Shown: one piece after another, positions 1 through 12,529 of the stretch
How the letters are laid out: each line of letters begins with the position of its first letter
How positions within the stretch are numbered: position 1 is the first letter of the stretch
Source: Cyrtodaria siliqua
Taxonomy: Eukaryota > Mollusca > Bivalvia > Adapedonta > Hiatellidae
Assembly (NCBI GenBank): GCA_037043455.1
Contig: JAWPHD010002628.1
Coordinates: 124,001 to 188,000 of the forward strand
Direction of reading: 5' to 3'
DNA: 64,000 bases
The notes under the pieces: generated by a model
Database searches by the model: none
What the model saw: the letters and a program-made list of their open reading frames with translations, nothing else
Told to the model about the DNA's origin: nothing
Program-made: the position numbers and the translations under genes

Positions 1-176
1 TTGTAAATGCGTATGCAATAAACATATTTATATAACTAATAGAACACGACTAATAAGATACACGTGTGTGTAATGGGGCTAACACCTCCATACAATATTA
101 TTTACCATTGTCATGTTATGAACGCTACAACATCAATTGATTTTTCGTGAAAAAGGGCCCACTTGCTTATATTTAC

Positions 177-291
177 CCGGAAAATGTCTGGGTCCCTGTC
201 AAAATAATAATCCTTCTTCTCGGGACGAAAGTGATCCGATAGAAACTTGTCATTCGCCAAGGGGCTGTTTGGTAAACGGAACAGCGTAGAT
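177..291 (-). CDS. Voltage-gated K+ channel T1-domain exon (second of two in window)
   Basis: This is an internal coding exon of 115 nt on the minus strand. A splice acceptor (pyrimidine-poor, ending TATGTGCAG) lies just upstream at 292-300, and a GT donor (GTAAAT) lies at 176-171. The 38 full codons end in the motif YYFDRDPDIFR. That motif is diagnostic of the cytoplasmic tetramerisation (T1/BTB-like) domain of Kv channels, where it is usually followed by ilnfYR in the next exon. The next exon would lie left of the window. The first base completes an Arg codon split with the upstream exon at 2643-2832, giving the Kv3/Shaw-like ETYR-STL junction. T1 domains assemble the tetrameric channel on the cytoplasmic face of the membrane. 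The subfamily is uncertain, and a KCTD-type protein is a less likely alternative. The longer open frame over 111-497 is only a chance extension into introns. Confidence 0.75.
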
Positions 292-1189
292 CTGCACATA
301 AAATAGAAATGAAATGCAATCAGGTGTACAGTACGCAGTGAGGTTTTAGAAATCAAGATGTCCAAGTGTCCCTTTAATGCCTGCACCAACAAATTCAGAA
401 TATATATACTCGCAAACATATTCATTTTTACGTCCAGGGCTTTAATTATGATTGACACAACTTCTTTTCGTAAAGAAATTGACAAGCAAAACAACAAAAA
501 TAAAACATGACAGTTTGTTTACGTCTCACACCACAATTAATTTTCCATAGGTTCCCATTGTAATGTTTTTGTTCGTGGCATAGAGACAAACACAATTAAC
601 AACATGTATTTATGCTTAAATTCTTCATTGATCCAATATCTGCAATTTAAATCACAATTAACAAATATTTACCAGGTTGAATTAGTTTTAATTTCATGTT
701 TGCGTGCCACCTATAACAATTTAGCGTAATCATACGACGAAAATACAACCCCGTGGTGATTAGACTCATGATGTGTAAAATGAGGCAGTATTAGCTAGAA
801 ATCATATATAAACATGAATTTCTGTGATATCTTCCTAAAATGCAGTAGATTTAGAACCTAGTCAATGTATCAATGGAAAGTCCTGCAAATGTAAAAACGC
901 GAACTTTTTTTTAATCTACCTCCTTCATCTGTAGGGCACGAGTATTCAAGCGAAATAATAGTGTTGTGAGACCTTTATTGCCTTTCACATTCACCTTTCA
1001 GTATTACAGCAGAGGTGTTAGCATATAAATGAAAAACAGGTGTGCAGTAAAATGTATTTTAAGTCTGGTAGAAAGAAATATGTCTACGTCATGTTTTATT
1101 ACATAAAACTAAAGGAAAGCACTAATGCATCACATCTGTCAATGTCACAGTTATGTTATGTTTATCAAAATAATGTTTGTGTCAAATAC

Positions 1190-1303
1190 CGCGACAAACG
1201 CTGATATATACACTAAATACCGCGACAAACGCTGATATATACACTAAATACGCTGATATATACACTAAATACCGCGACAAACGCTGATATATACACTAAA
1301 CGG
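1190..1303 (+). repeat. 31-bp tandem repeat, about 3.5 copies
   Basis: The unit TACCGCGACAAACGCTGATA (first 20 of 31 bases) continues with TATACACTAAA. Three full copies and one shortened copy, which lacks the CCGCGACAAA part, are visible. The array lies in the large intron of the K+ channel gene. Confidence 0.9.
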
Positions 1304-1597
1304 CATTCCTAAGGCACCATATTGTATTTTGAATACTGGTATATGTTTTACTTTTCATTTTCTTGCAATGAAATGTCCTATGGCTAACCATTGAACCGTA
1401 TTCCAAAATTACAGAAAACAATTGTGTTCGATTTATTTTCCAATGATAATTGGTTGGTTGAATGAATGGGAATTTACGTCATGTTCAGCATATTTAGGCT
1501 ATATATGACGGTCGATTTGTTTTGTGGTGGAGGCAGACCACCCCTTTTTTCGTGGATAGAATCGGTACTGTATACCTCCGTTTCTAGATGCCTATGG

Positions 1598-2095
1598 GGG
1601 GACCTCCACCCCACCCTCTCGCTGGGATGTCCATCCACCCCACCCTCTCGCTGGGGTGCCCCTCCACCCCAACCTCTCGCTGGGGTGCACCACCAACCCA
1701 CCGTCTCGCTGGGGTGCCCCACCAACCCACCGTCTCGCTGGGGTGCCCCTGCACACCACCCTCTCGTTGGGGTGCCCCTCCACACCATCCTCGCGCTTTA
1801 GTGTCGCTCCACCACACCATCTCGCTGGGGTGCCCCTCTACCCCACCCTCTCGCTGGGGTGCCCCTCCACCCACCCTCTCGCCGGGTGCCCCTCCATACC
1901 ACCCTCTCGCTGGGGTGCCCCTCCACCCGCCCTCTCGCTGGGGTGCCCCTCCACCCCGCTCACTCGCAGGGGTGCCCCTCCACACCGCCCTCTCGCCGGG
2001 TTGCCCTTCCACACCACCTCTCGCTGGGGTGCCCCTCCACACCACTCTCTCACTGGGGTACCCCTCCACACCACCCTCTCACTGGGGTGTCTCTT
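1598..2095 (+). repeat. C-rich 29-30 bp minisatellite, about 17 copies
   Basis: The repeated core is CTCTCGCTGGGGTGCCCCTC, followed by CACCCCACC or CACACCACC. Copies vary by a few bases. The plus strand is C-rich and the minus strand G-rich, so the block lacks stop codons in several frames and produces long spurious open frames on both strands. It lies within the K+ channel intron. Runs of GGGG on the transcribed-sense strand could form quadruplexes (inference). Confidence 0.93.
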
Positions 2096-2642
2096 AACGA
2101 TATAATTAAATCGGCAGCTACATTAATAAATGTACATGTACGTTTTGCGGCATGTATGGAGACATGTGATGAATAGAATCTCACATTCGTGACAATATTG
2201 AATTCACTGGTTAAAATTGAGCTTCGCATGATATAATTGCATATACATGTAACTCGTTCAATAAATTCAATATTAAACAGACACTCAGATAAAATTATCT
2301 CAGTTTAAACCAATGATAAATACTTTAATATGTAACGTTCGTGAGTTTTCCATGGATAAGAGAGACAACTCAAATAACTACATTTTTTCGAAGCACTCGT
2401 GAAAATATCAGTTTTCTACCAAAAATAACTCCGATTCTATCTTCAACAGACGAGCATTCATCCAGTGAAGTTGCCTTAGTTGTCTTGCAATATTATAATC
2501 CAATAATCCACCATTAAATAGTATGACTGCATCTACCTAATATATGTATTAAACCGTGACTGTGGGTTAATAACTACAGTACAATTCCGTAATAAATTAA
2601 TTCGATGTACGGAAAACGTACAACTATTTAAGGTATATATAC

Positions 2643-2832
2643 CTGTACGTTTCAAACAGTAATCCGCCAATGTTGAAGGTCAGGGTTTCCTTAGATGTGG
2701 CCACATTGACCATAATGCGGCCCTTTTCATTCACTTTTGCTCCCGGAATCATTGCAGACACCATGCCCCCAAGGCCTACAGACCCTTTCATTTTCGAGTT
2801 TTTCTTCGTCATCCCAGAACCGGAACTGTTCC
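2643..2832 (-). CDS. Voltage-gated K+ channel T1-domain exon (first of two in window)
   Basis: This 190-nt minus-strand exon is preceded by an acceptor (TTTTCTTACAG, 2833-2843) and ends at a donor (CAG then GTATAT, 2642-2637). It reads open throughout. A Met at 2812 could be the start, but the frame is also open for the 20 nt upstream, so an earlier coding exon is possible. The tail contains VNVATSKETLTFNIGGLLFETYR in pieces: the NIGG..FET core is the first beta-strand block of the Kv T1 domain. The exon phase (two bases of an Arg codon) matches the exon at 177-291, which supports a single gene with a 2.35-kb intron. The N-terminal half is Gly/Ser/Lys-rich and not recognisable. Confidence 0.72.
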
Positions 2833-2865
2833 CTGTAAGAAAATCATAGTTATGAAAAGAGTATT

Positions 2866-2867
2866 AA

Positions 2868-2929
<62 letters not shown>

Positions 2930-3195
2930 CGACGACGACGATGATGAAAACTATTATACGGATGATGATGATGATTTTGATGCTGGTGATAGTAATGATT
3001 ATGATGATGATGCCGTTGATGATGATGATGATGATGATGATATCGAAGACGATGATGATGATATCGAAGACGACGACGACGGCGGCGCCGGTGGAAATGA
3101 TGATGAGGAGGAGGAGGAGGAGGAGGAGGAGGAGGAGGAGGGAGGAGGAGGAGGAGGACGACGACGACGACAATGATGATGGTGATGATGATGAA
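2866..3195 (+). repeat. (GAT)n / (GAC)n / (GAG)n triplet microsatellite
   Basis: About 20 pure GAT triplets are followed by mixed GAT/GAC, GGCGGCG and GAG triplets. The tract starts 34 bp upstream of the acceptor of the exon at 2643-2832. Open frames of poly-Met, poly-Asp or poly-Ile here are artefacts of the triplet period. Confidence 0.95.
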
Positions 3196-3239
3196 TCAAT
3201 TTATGATTTTAATATATATTTACAATATTAATGTATACA

Positions 3240-5080
3240 CATTAATCGACTACTAAATGCAAATGCATAATATCATACATATACTGAATACGTTGTAGTG
3301 ACCTTGTCAGTGGAAACGAGGTAATTTACGCAGTGGCTTTACGTGCGTGCATACATCGAAAGACGTGTACAGAAATACGCATTTTCATACCATATTTGAC
3401 CTTGACCGGTGCTCTCCCTCGTGGAGCAGTCTGGGAGTCGGGCAGGGCGATTTCATTTTGCAAATATTAGAACATGCGTAAAAGAAAATAAATGAGCAGT
3501 CGTTTAAACAATAATAACGTTTAAATATACTTAATAGCACAAATCCATAACACCGAGTTCCACGATTTGTTTAATGGAACACAGCAGTCATTTTCTTGGA
3601 GAATCTAAAACATTAAAAATGTTTGAAATTGATATTCATCATAAATTTTGAATAGACTCGAGCTGAAAATGTTTGAATTAACCCTGTCGATAACCATATC
3701 AATGTGCGAAATATAATTCCTTGTAATGAGGTGGCCATTTTAGGCTTATTCATTGATAATGTTCAGGACCTTTAGAACAGTTGTGAATTTTATTCGGACC
3801 CCTAGGCTTAGACAAAAAACCTAATGAACCACCTTCAAACCACTACATGTATATGTAGATAGGTTATCGTTTATGTTTGGAATATTGTGGTAAGTTGTAG
3901 CATGGTCGCCGACCATTTCCTTTGTATTTGCACAGTTAATTGAAATTGTGACAGTTGTCAATCCTTTAATTGAAATTGTGTAACATGTTCGCTTGCATTT
4001 TCTTTTTATTTGCACAGTTGTAAATCATTTAATTGAAAATAGCGCATGTCAGAATAACTGGTGTACTCTAACTATCAGTTATTGGCAGTTAGATTATGGC
4101 AGACAGATGAAATGGACATGATACAAAACAAATAGGGTATAGACCATACTCTATATATTACTTACAAAATACTTGTAATCCAATTAACTACCTCCGCTTA
4201 TTTCAAAAGCTGCACAATAATTCCCATAAAATATCCGTCTTGCTGCTGTATGCGAGAAAATTCACTTATTTTAATTTACACTGATAAATGACTCTAAATG
4301 TCAACCTGTAATGTATTGTACGCCGGCTATCCCCGTTTATATTTTGAATTTTACCTTTACTTCATCTCGTAAAGAAAGAAAACATTTATTATTAAATTAA
4401 TCTTCGAAACGTAAGGTGTGTAACAGATGCGCGTTCCTTACTCAAATTACCTCAATTCTAAAGTTAACTTAAATTCACACTTTGAAGTTGTTTGTTCAGT
4501 AATTATAAGGTTTCATTTACCCACGCTGTGTTAAGCCAGTTAATATGATGTGTAGTTTTTCACTGCGTTAATCATTTCTGAAGTTGTGCACACCAATATT
4601 GTTACTTAACAAAAGACCGGATATGTAAATCATGTAACTTACCTGTTTAAATTGTCACCACAACGACCGTTTTAAAACAAATTTAAAACTCCGTTTCCTT
4701 GTCAAAATAACTGGTAAACAACGTATGTTTTAAAAGGAACATTGGTTAATATTTCAATTGAGGTATGTTTTACACATGTTCACGGATCAAAACACCGTGC
4801 AGTAAAGTTATAGAAACTCATTTAAATAAAACATATATGGCTCATTTACAGTCCAGTTTGTGGCTCATTTACAGTCCAGTTTGTGCCATGTTGTTGTTGT
4901 TGTTGTTGTTGTTGTTCGTTCCGTCCGTAGTAGGACAACCTCCGAAGAGTAGGTTTATAGTATCGGGCAATAAATCCACCACCAGTACGAATAATTACAG
5001 CTGCTACACGCGATATGAGATAATAAACACTTTCACCACTATACTGAGATTGTTTGTTTCAAATTTATTTATTTATTAGC
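3240..5080. other. Gene-free AT-rich host DNA
   Basis: No coding signal was recognised. The only structure seen is a short partial duplication of TTTAATTGAAATTGTG-type sequence near 3935-4035, a doubled TCATTTACAGTCCAGTTTGTG at 4841-4884, and a (TTG)n run of nine at about 4890-4917. Confidence 0.6.
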
Positions 5081-5081
5081 C

Positions 5082-6731
5082 TTATCGTGTGTCACGTCCC
5101 CTTCGTTTTCTCCTAACAGGTATTTTTTCGAGCATTTTATATCTAGCACAGTGTAAAAAGTAGCACAGTCTGTGTGTATGAAATTCAAGCTGGGTAAGGT
5201 CTACATTGCGACTAATGTCTACAAGCATGCTAAGCGAGGTGCTGTCTAGTATTATTTTAAGCTTTGTTAAGTTGCTAATACTTTCTAGGTGTACACCGCA
5301 AATCTCATGCAAGCATTCATCAATATCACTCAGTACCGACTCCCTCACTGATTCCAGTGCACTGCATTGAAGTATAAAGTGTTCGACGTCTTCTTCTTGT
5401 TCTCTGCACAGTTTACAGGTTGGATCCGTTTCTAAATGGTTGAATGCCGCTTTATTGCTTTGTAGGCTGTAGGTTCCAGAAACTAATTTCAGTTTGATTG
5501 GTAAACGAGAAACTTCTACTTTTGAAGAGCTTCGGGTATGTATTATTGGATGTACTTTACCGACGGTGTAGACGTCTACGTTCAGGAGTCGGAGTGTTGA
5601 GTATAGTTTGGAGTTATTGATTAGTTTCTGTTCCCAATATTTGTTTATTGCTGAGTGTAGTTTCGTTTTCCATTCCTCTTTTGAGAAAGAGTTGTTTAAG
5701 AGATGTGTTGCATCAGGAAGTTTGTATTTACACAAAAGTTTGTCTATTTCAACAAACCAGCTGCTACTGTCCATACTTTTCACTGTTAGCTGTCGTGTAG
5801 CTATTTGCTTTTCTATACTCTCGTCGGTCTGTTTGCAGACGTTGTGGTACAGTGTTAATGCTTTTATATGTATTTGGGCTTCAACAGGTAGTATTCCAGA
5901 TATAATGAATGCTGCAGGATCAGCTGTGTTTGTTGGCATCGACAGAATTTGTTTTAGTAGTTTTCTGAGGAAAGCTTCCAGATTTTGCAGGTTTTTACCT
6001 TTCGGTAGTATTAGTTCGAGTCCGTACGTAAGTATCGGTAATACGTAAATTCTGAGTAGATGTATAGATGTTTCAGGATCTAGACCGTTTTCGCCATGGA
6101 GACCGGCTGACATGAGACTGTATGTCGTCCTTCGTGCTTTGTTTATGTTCTGTTGAACCGTTTCTTTAGCTGTATTGTCAATCGAAGTTGATCTGATGAT
6201 ACCTAAATGCGAGGCTTTTTCTGTGACGTCCATATCTTTACCATTCATCTTCCACTGTACTTCATTGTTGCATTTGGTTCTGCAGTTTGGTTTTACTATG
6301 AGGGCGTGACTCTTTGTAGGTTGCAGTTGATATCTTTCCATCTTGCTATACTGTACAGCAATGTTTATTAGAATTTGTAGCTCTTCCGGATCATTGCTTA
6401 GTAATGCGACGTCATCTGCACATGTTGGAGCACAGCAGCTTATGTTGCCGAAAGATCCACCGATATGTATATTTTGCAGCTTTTGAAGCAACGTGTTGAT
6501 ATGAACTTTGTACAGATCTGCACTCAGTATACCTCCCTGTCTGACACCAAGGTTGATTGGAAATGTTTCAGAGTTATGTCCCCCCCATTTAATTGACGAG
6601 GATGCGTTACGGTGTAGATTGTTTATTATTTTCCAGAGTTCATTCTCCACCCCCATATGATATAATTTTCGCATGAGATGGTCATGATTCACTACATCAA
6701 AAGCAGATTTGGCATCCAGTAATGCTTTCCA
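5082..6731 (-). pseudogene. 5'-truncated non-LTR retrotransposon (LINE) reverse transcriptase
   Basis: One uninterrupted minus-strand frame of about 550 codons runs from 6731 (after an in-frame TAA at 6732-6734) to 5082. There is no real start codon, because the copy is 5'-truncated inside the reverse transcriptase. It begins at the RT motif LDAKSAFDVVNHDHL, continues through GVRQGGILSADL, and reaches the catalytic motif as CADD rather than the usual YADD. The C-terminal part has a CX2CX8HX4C zinc-knuckle-like motif (CKLC...H....C), typical of the tail of such ORF2 proteins. No endonuclease domain is left. The 3' end (left side) is followed by (TAAA)n-like AATAAATAAATA, a common LINE tail. 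Inactive as an element because it is truncated, although the remaining frame is open. The clade (Jockey/CR1/I-like) cannot be fixed by eye. Confidence 0.85.
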
Positions 6732-6739
6732 TTATAATT

Positions 6740-9077
6740 TTCTTTCTGTTTTTTTTTTAAATTTTTAAATTTTATAAATTACAATACAAAATGTTTATAT
6801 TAAATAATCACGGTACAAATGTTCCAAAGATTTTAAACTAGTATATGTAAACTGTATTACAATTCCACATTTTATGTTACGTCTGATATGAATGTATTGT
6901 TTATATGTACCTTGATACGGGAGAGGCCTTGCACAGGCATTGTTTGTTGTCCAATCCCATTCATTACTTGCATAAAATATTGTTTAAATTAAATTAAAAC
7001 ACAGTAATATATTTTTGTGAATTTTACGTCTATTTGTGTGTGTTCTTCCTACCACTCCCCGCGCCCTAGTCAATATGTATACATGTATACATATATATTT
7101 TACAAGCTCCGCTTACTTTCAATGTAGCAGTAAACGTCAACATTCGCTCTTATTGACGTGTTCTAAAGTCATATTGGGTGTGTAATGTATACTCGTTCGT
7201 GATTGGTGACATTTTCTGTTCATGTCAAAGAAAGTATGTCACCTGATGTAAACAATGTTGATTTCATTGCGAAAATTCCCACGATGTTTGTTTGTTTGTA
7301 TGGTGTTTAAGTCATTTTCAACACACGTTATAAAAGACGGTTGATTTGTTTGTGGTGGAGACAGACCACCCAATTTTCCACGATGTAACGACAATATGTG
7401 GGTTTCAAATACATGTTATTTTGAAAATTAAGGTACCAAATTAAATATTGCAATGTTTCGTCTTAATTCTGATAAATAGCCGATTCACCCGCATGGCCTC
7501 AATCCGTCAACATCCCTGACAATTTACAACACGATCGTGCTGTTCCAAGCGGTGTATGGCTGTGAAATGTGGAATTCGTTAACCGTCCAATGTGTTAGAA
7601 TTGGAGAGTTTCTGTGTCAAATATATTTAAAAACTGCCTAAATATACAAGCACTGATATAGCTTTAAGTGCTCTTGGAATTCCGCCAATTGAAACCGTTA
7701 TCAATTAAATAAAAATGAATTATTTGGCCAATTGTGTAGATTATCTAATAAGTATCTCGCGAAATAGATATTTATAAATATATTGATGAGTTTCTTAAAT
7801 AACGCCAATCAAGTGTTAGGTTTTATTCCAGATATACACAGACTGCTTAAAAAAATATAATATTTATTATTTACTAGACAGTTTTGTAGCAACGACAAAT
7901 ATTCCGTCGAAGTATTCATGGAAACAACTTTTGAAAACTAATGTGTACGATCTGGAATCGAACCAGAGGCTTTCAATGGTTAACCTTAAGTTAAATCATA
8001 TACCATGTGAATGTATATTTAACAAGTCTGGATCATGTGATATTTGGAAATTAAGCAGAGCAAGACCGGATTTTAAGGAAACCATGTTTAACTGCAATAT
8101 CAATACTTGGACACCTGTTCTCTTTCAGTCGCTCTGAAAAGTGTCCGATGTATAAATTATTAGTAGAAAACTTACTATTACAAATAATTATGCATTACTG
8201 TTCAGTTAACGCTTCCGCGAGACTATGGAATGCAATAATAGATGTAAATATGATTGATTCATATATTATGTAAATATGTTGATTTATTCACTATATATGT
8301 TTGTTCTATAATTATTAGTTGTGTGTGTATCATTGTTTATATATATGCTCTCGTATACATGGAAGAAATAAAGAATATTTCTACCGTTTTATTGTTCCAA
8401 TCTAAAAAATGCTGCGAATGCAATAAAAATGTTATTAGATTTATATTGGGATATATGCACTCGTTCTTCCACGCATATATATTGCGATCCTAAACACGCG
8501 CAATATTAATACGCGAAAGAACGTTGATTTAAACATCTTTTATTGCCATATATGTAGATAGATACGTTACAGTTTCTCATCATTACATACATAATGTGTA
8601 ATACATAATTATAATCACATGAAAGCTTACACACACTTCTACACACTCACTTTTCAATACTCCTTAATTAATCATAGATCATATAAATCACACATTTTAA
8701 TCAATAATCCAAGGATATCAAAAAACAAAAAGAATTATATATAACATAAAAATTCATGTGAGGATGTACTTGAATATATTTTAAGAAATAATATTTGGAA
8801 TAGAACATCTGACAGTAAACGCCTCTGACAAATATTTACTTAAATTAAAAAGTTCTTTCTTCTTTGAAGATTGTAGAAGTGTTATAAATTTAAACATATT
8901 TGGCCTTTGAATGTAATATTTTTTTACAAGTACAATGCAATCGGGTCGGGCCACAAGTGCTACCCACATTAGTTAAGACCCTTCCCTACAATGGAGTTTT
9001 AACAAATATAATGAATGGCTATTAACACGCATCATCGCCATTCATCCACTACTACGCGTAAGAAGTCGTGCATATAT
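6740..9077. other. Gene-free host DNA with dispersed repeat fragments
   Basis: No gene was recognised. 7140-7290 is present inverted at about 35155-35300. 7338-7375 (TTTGTTTGTGGTGGAGACAG) recurs at about 1512-1540 and 38058-38090. 7945-7975 contains a tRNA B-box-like GGTTCGATTCC on the minus strand. 8440-8475 is a partial copy of the hairpin at 34915-35037. Confidence 0.55.
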
Positions 9078-9093
9078 TTCAATACAAATCTAT

Positions 9094-9400
9094 GGGGCTG
9101 GCGTGGCGCAGTCAGTAGCGCGGCGGGTTTGTAACCGGAGGCCCCGGGTTCAATCCTCCGTGGTGCCACTGAATTCCGTCGGTGTGTCCTGGGCAAAACA
9201 CCTCGTCCGTCGGATGGGGACGTAAACCGGGCGGTCCCGTGTATCGGTCTATCCTCCGAGCACGTTAAAGAAACATAGGAATCTATTCGATAATAAGAGT
9301 AGGACAGGTTCCCGGATTCCTATGTATCCTTCCCCTCTCTCTGGGCGGCTCTAAATAACCTATACTGTGTTGATGAGCCGTTAAACAACATTCAATTCAA
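9094..9400 (+). mobile_element. tRNA-derived SINE (Meta-domain-like) with 14-bp target duplication
   Basis: The head GGGGCTGGCGTGGCGCAGTC contains a pol III A box, and GGGTTCAATCC about 50 bp later is a B box. The body contains TGGGCAAAACACCTCGTCCG and GGATGGGGACGTAAACCGG...GGTCCCGTGT, which resembles the shared central domain of animal MetaSINEs (recalled, not searched). The tail is (ATTCA)n. The insertion is flanked by perfect 14-bp direct repeats TTCAATACAAATCT at 9078-9091 and 9401-9414, so it is a genuine retroposition event. Confidence 0.85.
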
Positions 9401-9704
9401 TTCAATACAAATCTTATAACCTATAATTATACATATTTAATCACTTTGTATTTGTTTGCAAAACTTGCGGTGTTTATTAATGTATCTGTGCTATTCCTAG
9501 AATAAAATATACACAGGTTATTACACAGGAGAAGCAGGAGAGTCAAACAGTTGTGTTATAATTATTCTTGTAAAAATCTTCCGCACATAAAATAGACGTG
9601 TTCTTGATCTTTTAGGGACATATATTAAACATATAGACATTGATATACTCGTTTAGTTTAAACTTATTTATTTTACATCGATTGTAATGAAAGCTCTATG
9701 AATT

Positions 9705-9901
9705 TATTTGAATCACTCTCGATGTCTTTCTGGGTAGAACCAGTACTAAGCAATGCAGATAAAGTGTCTTTCTCAGGGACACAACGCATATGGCAATGAC
9801 GGGAATCGAACCCACGACTTTTGGATCATGGGTCCAACGCTCTACCACTAGACCACAGCGCTCCACTCGGTTGACTAGACCACAGCGCTCCACTCGGTTG
9901 A
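9705..9901 (-). mobile_element. tRNA-derived SINE, minus strand, with duplicated 5' end
   Basis: On the minus strand TGGTCTAGTGGTAGAGCG (A box) and GTGGGTTCGATTCCCG (B box) flank a 5-bp anticodon stem TTGGA/TCCAA with loop CCCATGA. The acceptor stem is only partly paired, so this is a SINE head or decayed tRNA rather than a working tRNA gene. The downstream body carries GTCCCTGAGAAAGACACTTT, again like the MetaSINE body. The first 27 bp of the head (CTAGACCACAGCGCTCCACT plus CGGTTGA on the plus strand) are duplicated in tandem at 9848-9874 and 9875-9901. Confidence 0.7.
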
Positions 9902-9904
9902 CGA

Positions 9905-12095
9905 TATTAAAAATGCTAATTAAGGATGTGATTTTAAAAAACAACAACATTATTTTATTATTGTCTAAGCAAAGTACCACAATTTCCTCGCAAATATTAA
10001 AAACAACTTATTTCATTATTCAATATTATATTATTATTTACTGCTTTGAACAAATTTAATGTTTAGAATTGACAATAATTGCTCATTCTGTCATTGTTGA
10101 AATGTGTTCACAAACGATTGATTATTATTTTCAAAATAAAACATTCCATATTTAGAAATGTGTTATCACAGACTGTTTACAAATAACTTTGTAGCATTAT
10201 AAGTGGTCATATCACTCTATCATTGACCGTGAATGTACACGGCTTTGTATATTTATCGTCTATGGAAATGGCATGCATTTTAAGTGCTAAATTTATTTTG
10301 CGCAGTATATTTTCAAGTTATGCTGAATCACTTTTGACATACGACTGTTTGGTTTACATAAACAAAACATTATTTATTATCTTAGTGGAAGGCTTGTAGG
10401 TTTATTTACGAATAAAGTAAATGCGTTAACAAAACAGCACGTTTAAGTTTCAGTTTGCTGATTTAGTTTGCTGGTGTTTAGTTATAGTTATGATAGTGAA
10501 ACTTATCCATGGAAGTGTAACATTTCCTGAAACATGCTTGATGCTCATAATAGTATCAGAATTGTTTAAAAAGTTGTGAAAGTTTACGCATACAGCTGTA
10601 AATAGTGATCGGGCATTATGTATTTGGATCTTTGAGGTCTCCAGTATCACTTTAAATGCCAAAGCTAAATTCAGAGGAACGAAATCGCATGTTACGATAC
10701 TTCGCAAATCAAGGTCACTAGGCATATAACATGTGTGGGTACATGGTAACTATACCGTGGTAACTATTGAGTACTGTTTCTTTGTATTTCTGGTGGATGG
10801 AAATATGTTGCGTATAACACATTCATTTCCATTATGTGTTTATAAAACTCGATTAAAATACAATACAGTACAATACAAATACTTTATTTCAGTCACACGT
10901 CTTATAACATTCATCATAATCATAAATCATCATAATCATAATCTGTATTGTTTCACTCAGGTTACAACATATATGAAATACATGAAATAACAACATGAGG
11001 CATAGTACACAAAATATCATGTTATATAACGGGGTAGGGGTACCTGGGATGTAGTTAGAAGAAGTAGCAGGTAAGGGAGAAGTGAGGCTAGGATTACATA
11101 GTTAGATGTAGAATACTAGAGCAGTGCAATTCAGTATTATTGCTTTGTGGCGATTATTATGCACTTGATGAATCAGTTTTAAGTGTGGTGCACATTTTAA
11201 TACAATTCGATACAGAAACAAATGAGTAGAATAGTCTATTTAAATTGCAATATACCACACTGCAGAGAGAAAAACCAAGAAACGTGACAGAGGGTATAAG
11301 TTGTTCCTTTGTCAGTTTTTTTTCTTGTTTTTTTTTAACATTTTTTTTTTTCAGTTACAAATAAAAGTGTTACACAGTATACATGATATCTATAACAGCG
11401 ATCAGACTGACTCTACATAGAGCAATGAGAGACTATTAAAACGTAAAATGGCAGTACATTGCAAGTAAAATTAATACTATTTCTTAATTAAGAGTTTATA
11501 ATAAATGCATAACTGCATGTATGCATATTTCCATCATAGCATACACATACATGACACAACTTCAATTTACAAATTAAAAATAACACCATCGTTTGTGAAA
11601 AACAAAGCCGTACTTTATATCGCATCTTCATTTAGTTATTTACCATTACAAACTGTTTGTTATTTGTATGTTTACAAATACGTTTAATTTACAAACGATT
11701 TTAACGTTTACGACAGAATATTTATTTTGACTTTCAAGAACGTTTTTACTTTTACCAGCTTTGTTACCTTTACCGTGAAAACGTGAAATTCGTGTTATTT
11801 TATTTTACAAACATTTTAGATTAAATTTACTAGTACTTCTAAGTTGGCATACAGAGTTGGCCATAGAAAAGAAATGTAAACAGTTGAGGAATCAAAATAT
11901 GCAATTTGCCATTGACTATCATTAGCAAAAGGTGATACGCACAAACTGGAGTGTGATAATGCGATACAAAACACAGGTGATAATTGTTTAAAATGCAATG
12001 GCAAAAGTAATTGATCGAACATTTCTTTATTGTTGTTTCCGGCGCCCTAATTTGAGAGCTGTACAGTGGCAATACTGTGATTGAATGTGACTCTA
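9905..12095. other. Gene-free AT-rich host DNA
   Basis: No gene or RNA was recognised. A 92-codon minus-strand open frame at 10450-10725 has no family resemblance I can name, and codon-scale evidence is too weak to call it. T-rich runs lie near 11317-11352. Confidence 0.5.
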
Positions 12096-12097
12096 TA

Positions 12098-12215
12098 CTA
12101 CCTCGGGAGATGGAATCCGATACACGGGAACGCCCGGTTTACTTCCTCCAAAGGAAAGTGTATTGTCCAAGAACACACCGACGAAACTGGGCCACGCCAG
12201 CCCATCATTTCAAGG
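12098..12215 (-). mobile_element. Internally deleted copy of the MetaSINE-like SINE
   Basis: On the minus strand it reads GGGCTGGCGTGGCCCAGT, then jumps to TTCGTCGGTGTGTTCTTGGA and GTAAACCGGGCGTTCCCGTG. The same order is seen in the complete copy at 9094-9400, but the segment containing the B box is missing. No clear target duplication was found. Confidence 0.7.
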
Positions 12216-12529
12216 AACTGCTCCATTCCATATAGACTTACAGGAGACGATGATATATAACTATAAAATATGCGGTACATGTATCACAATATATGAGTGT
12301 AAGAAAGAAATTGCCCCAACCCCGAACAAAAACCTATTCCCCCTCCCCCTCCCCCTCCCCTCCCCACCCACACACACACACATTTCTGGAGGAAGGATAA
12401 ATTTACCCACTTTTGACACTACACTTTTAATACCTTAAATATGAATTGGGATAGTAATTTGTCCTAAATTACAATGATATGGTAATAATAATATTTAATA
12501 CTACAACAAAAAAATATCAGCACATGAAA

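Noticed and set aside
111..497. A 128-codon single-exon gene
   Set aside because: Only 177-291 is coding by motif and splice sites; the rest of the frame is intron sequence.
1466..2176. Several long overlapping Pro/Gly-rich open frames on both strands
   Set aside because: They are produced by the C-rich minisatellite, which lacks stops in most frames; no start context or domain.
2850..3231. Poly-Met, poly-Ile, poly-Ser and Asp-rich open frames
   Set aside because: Readings of a triplet microsatellite in different frames.
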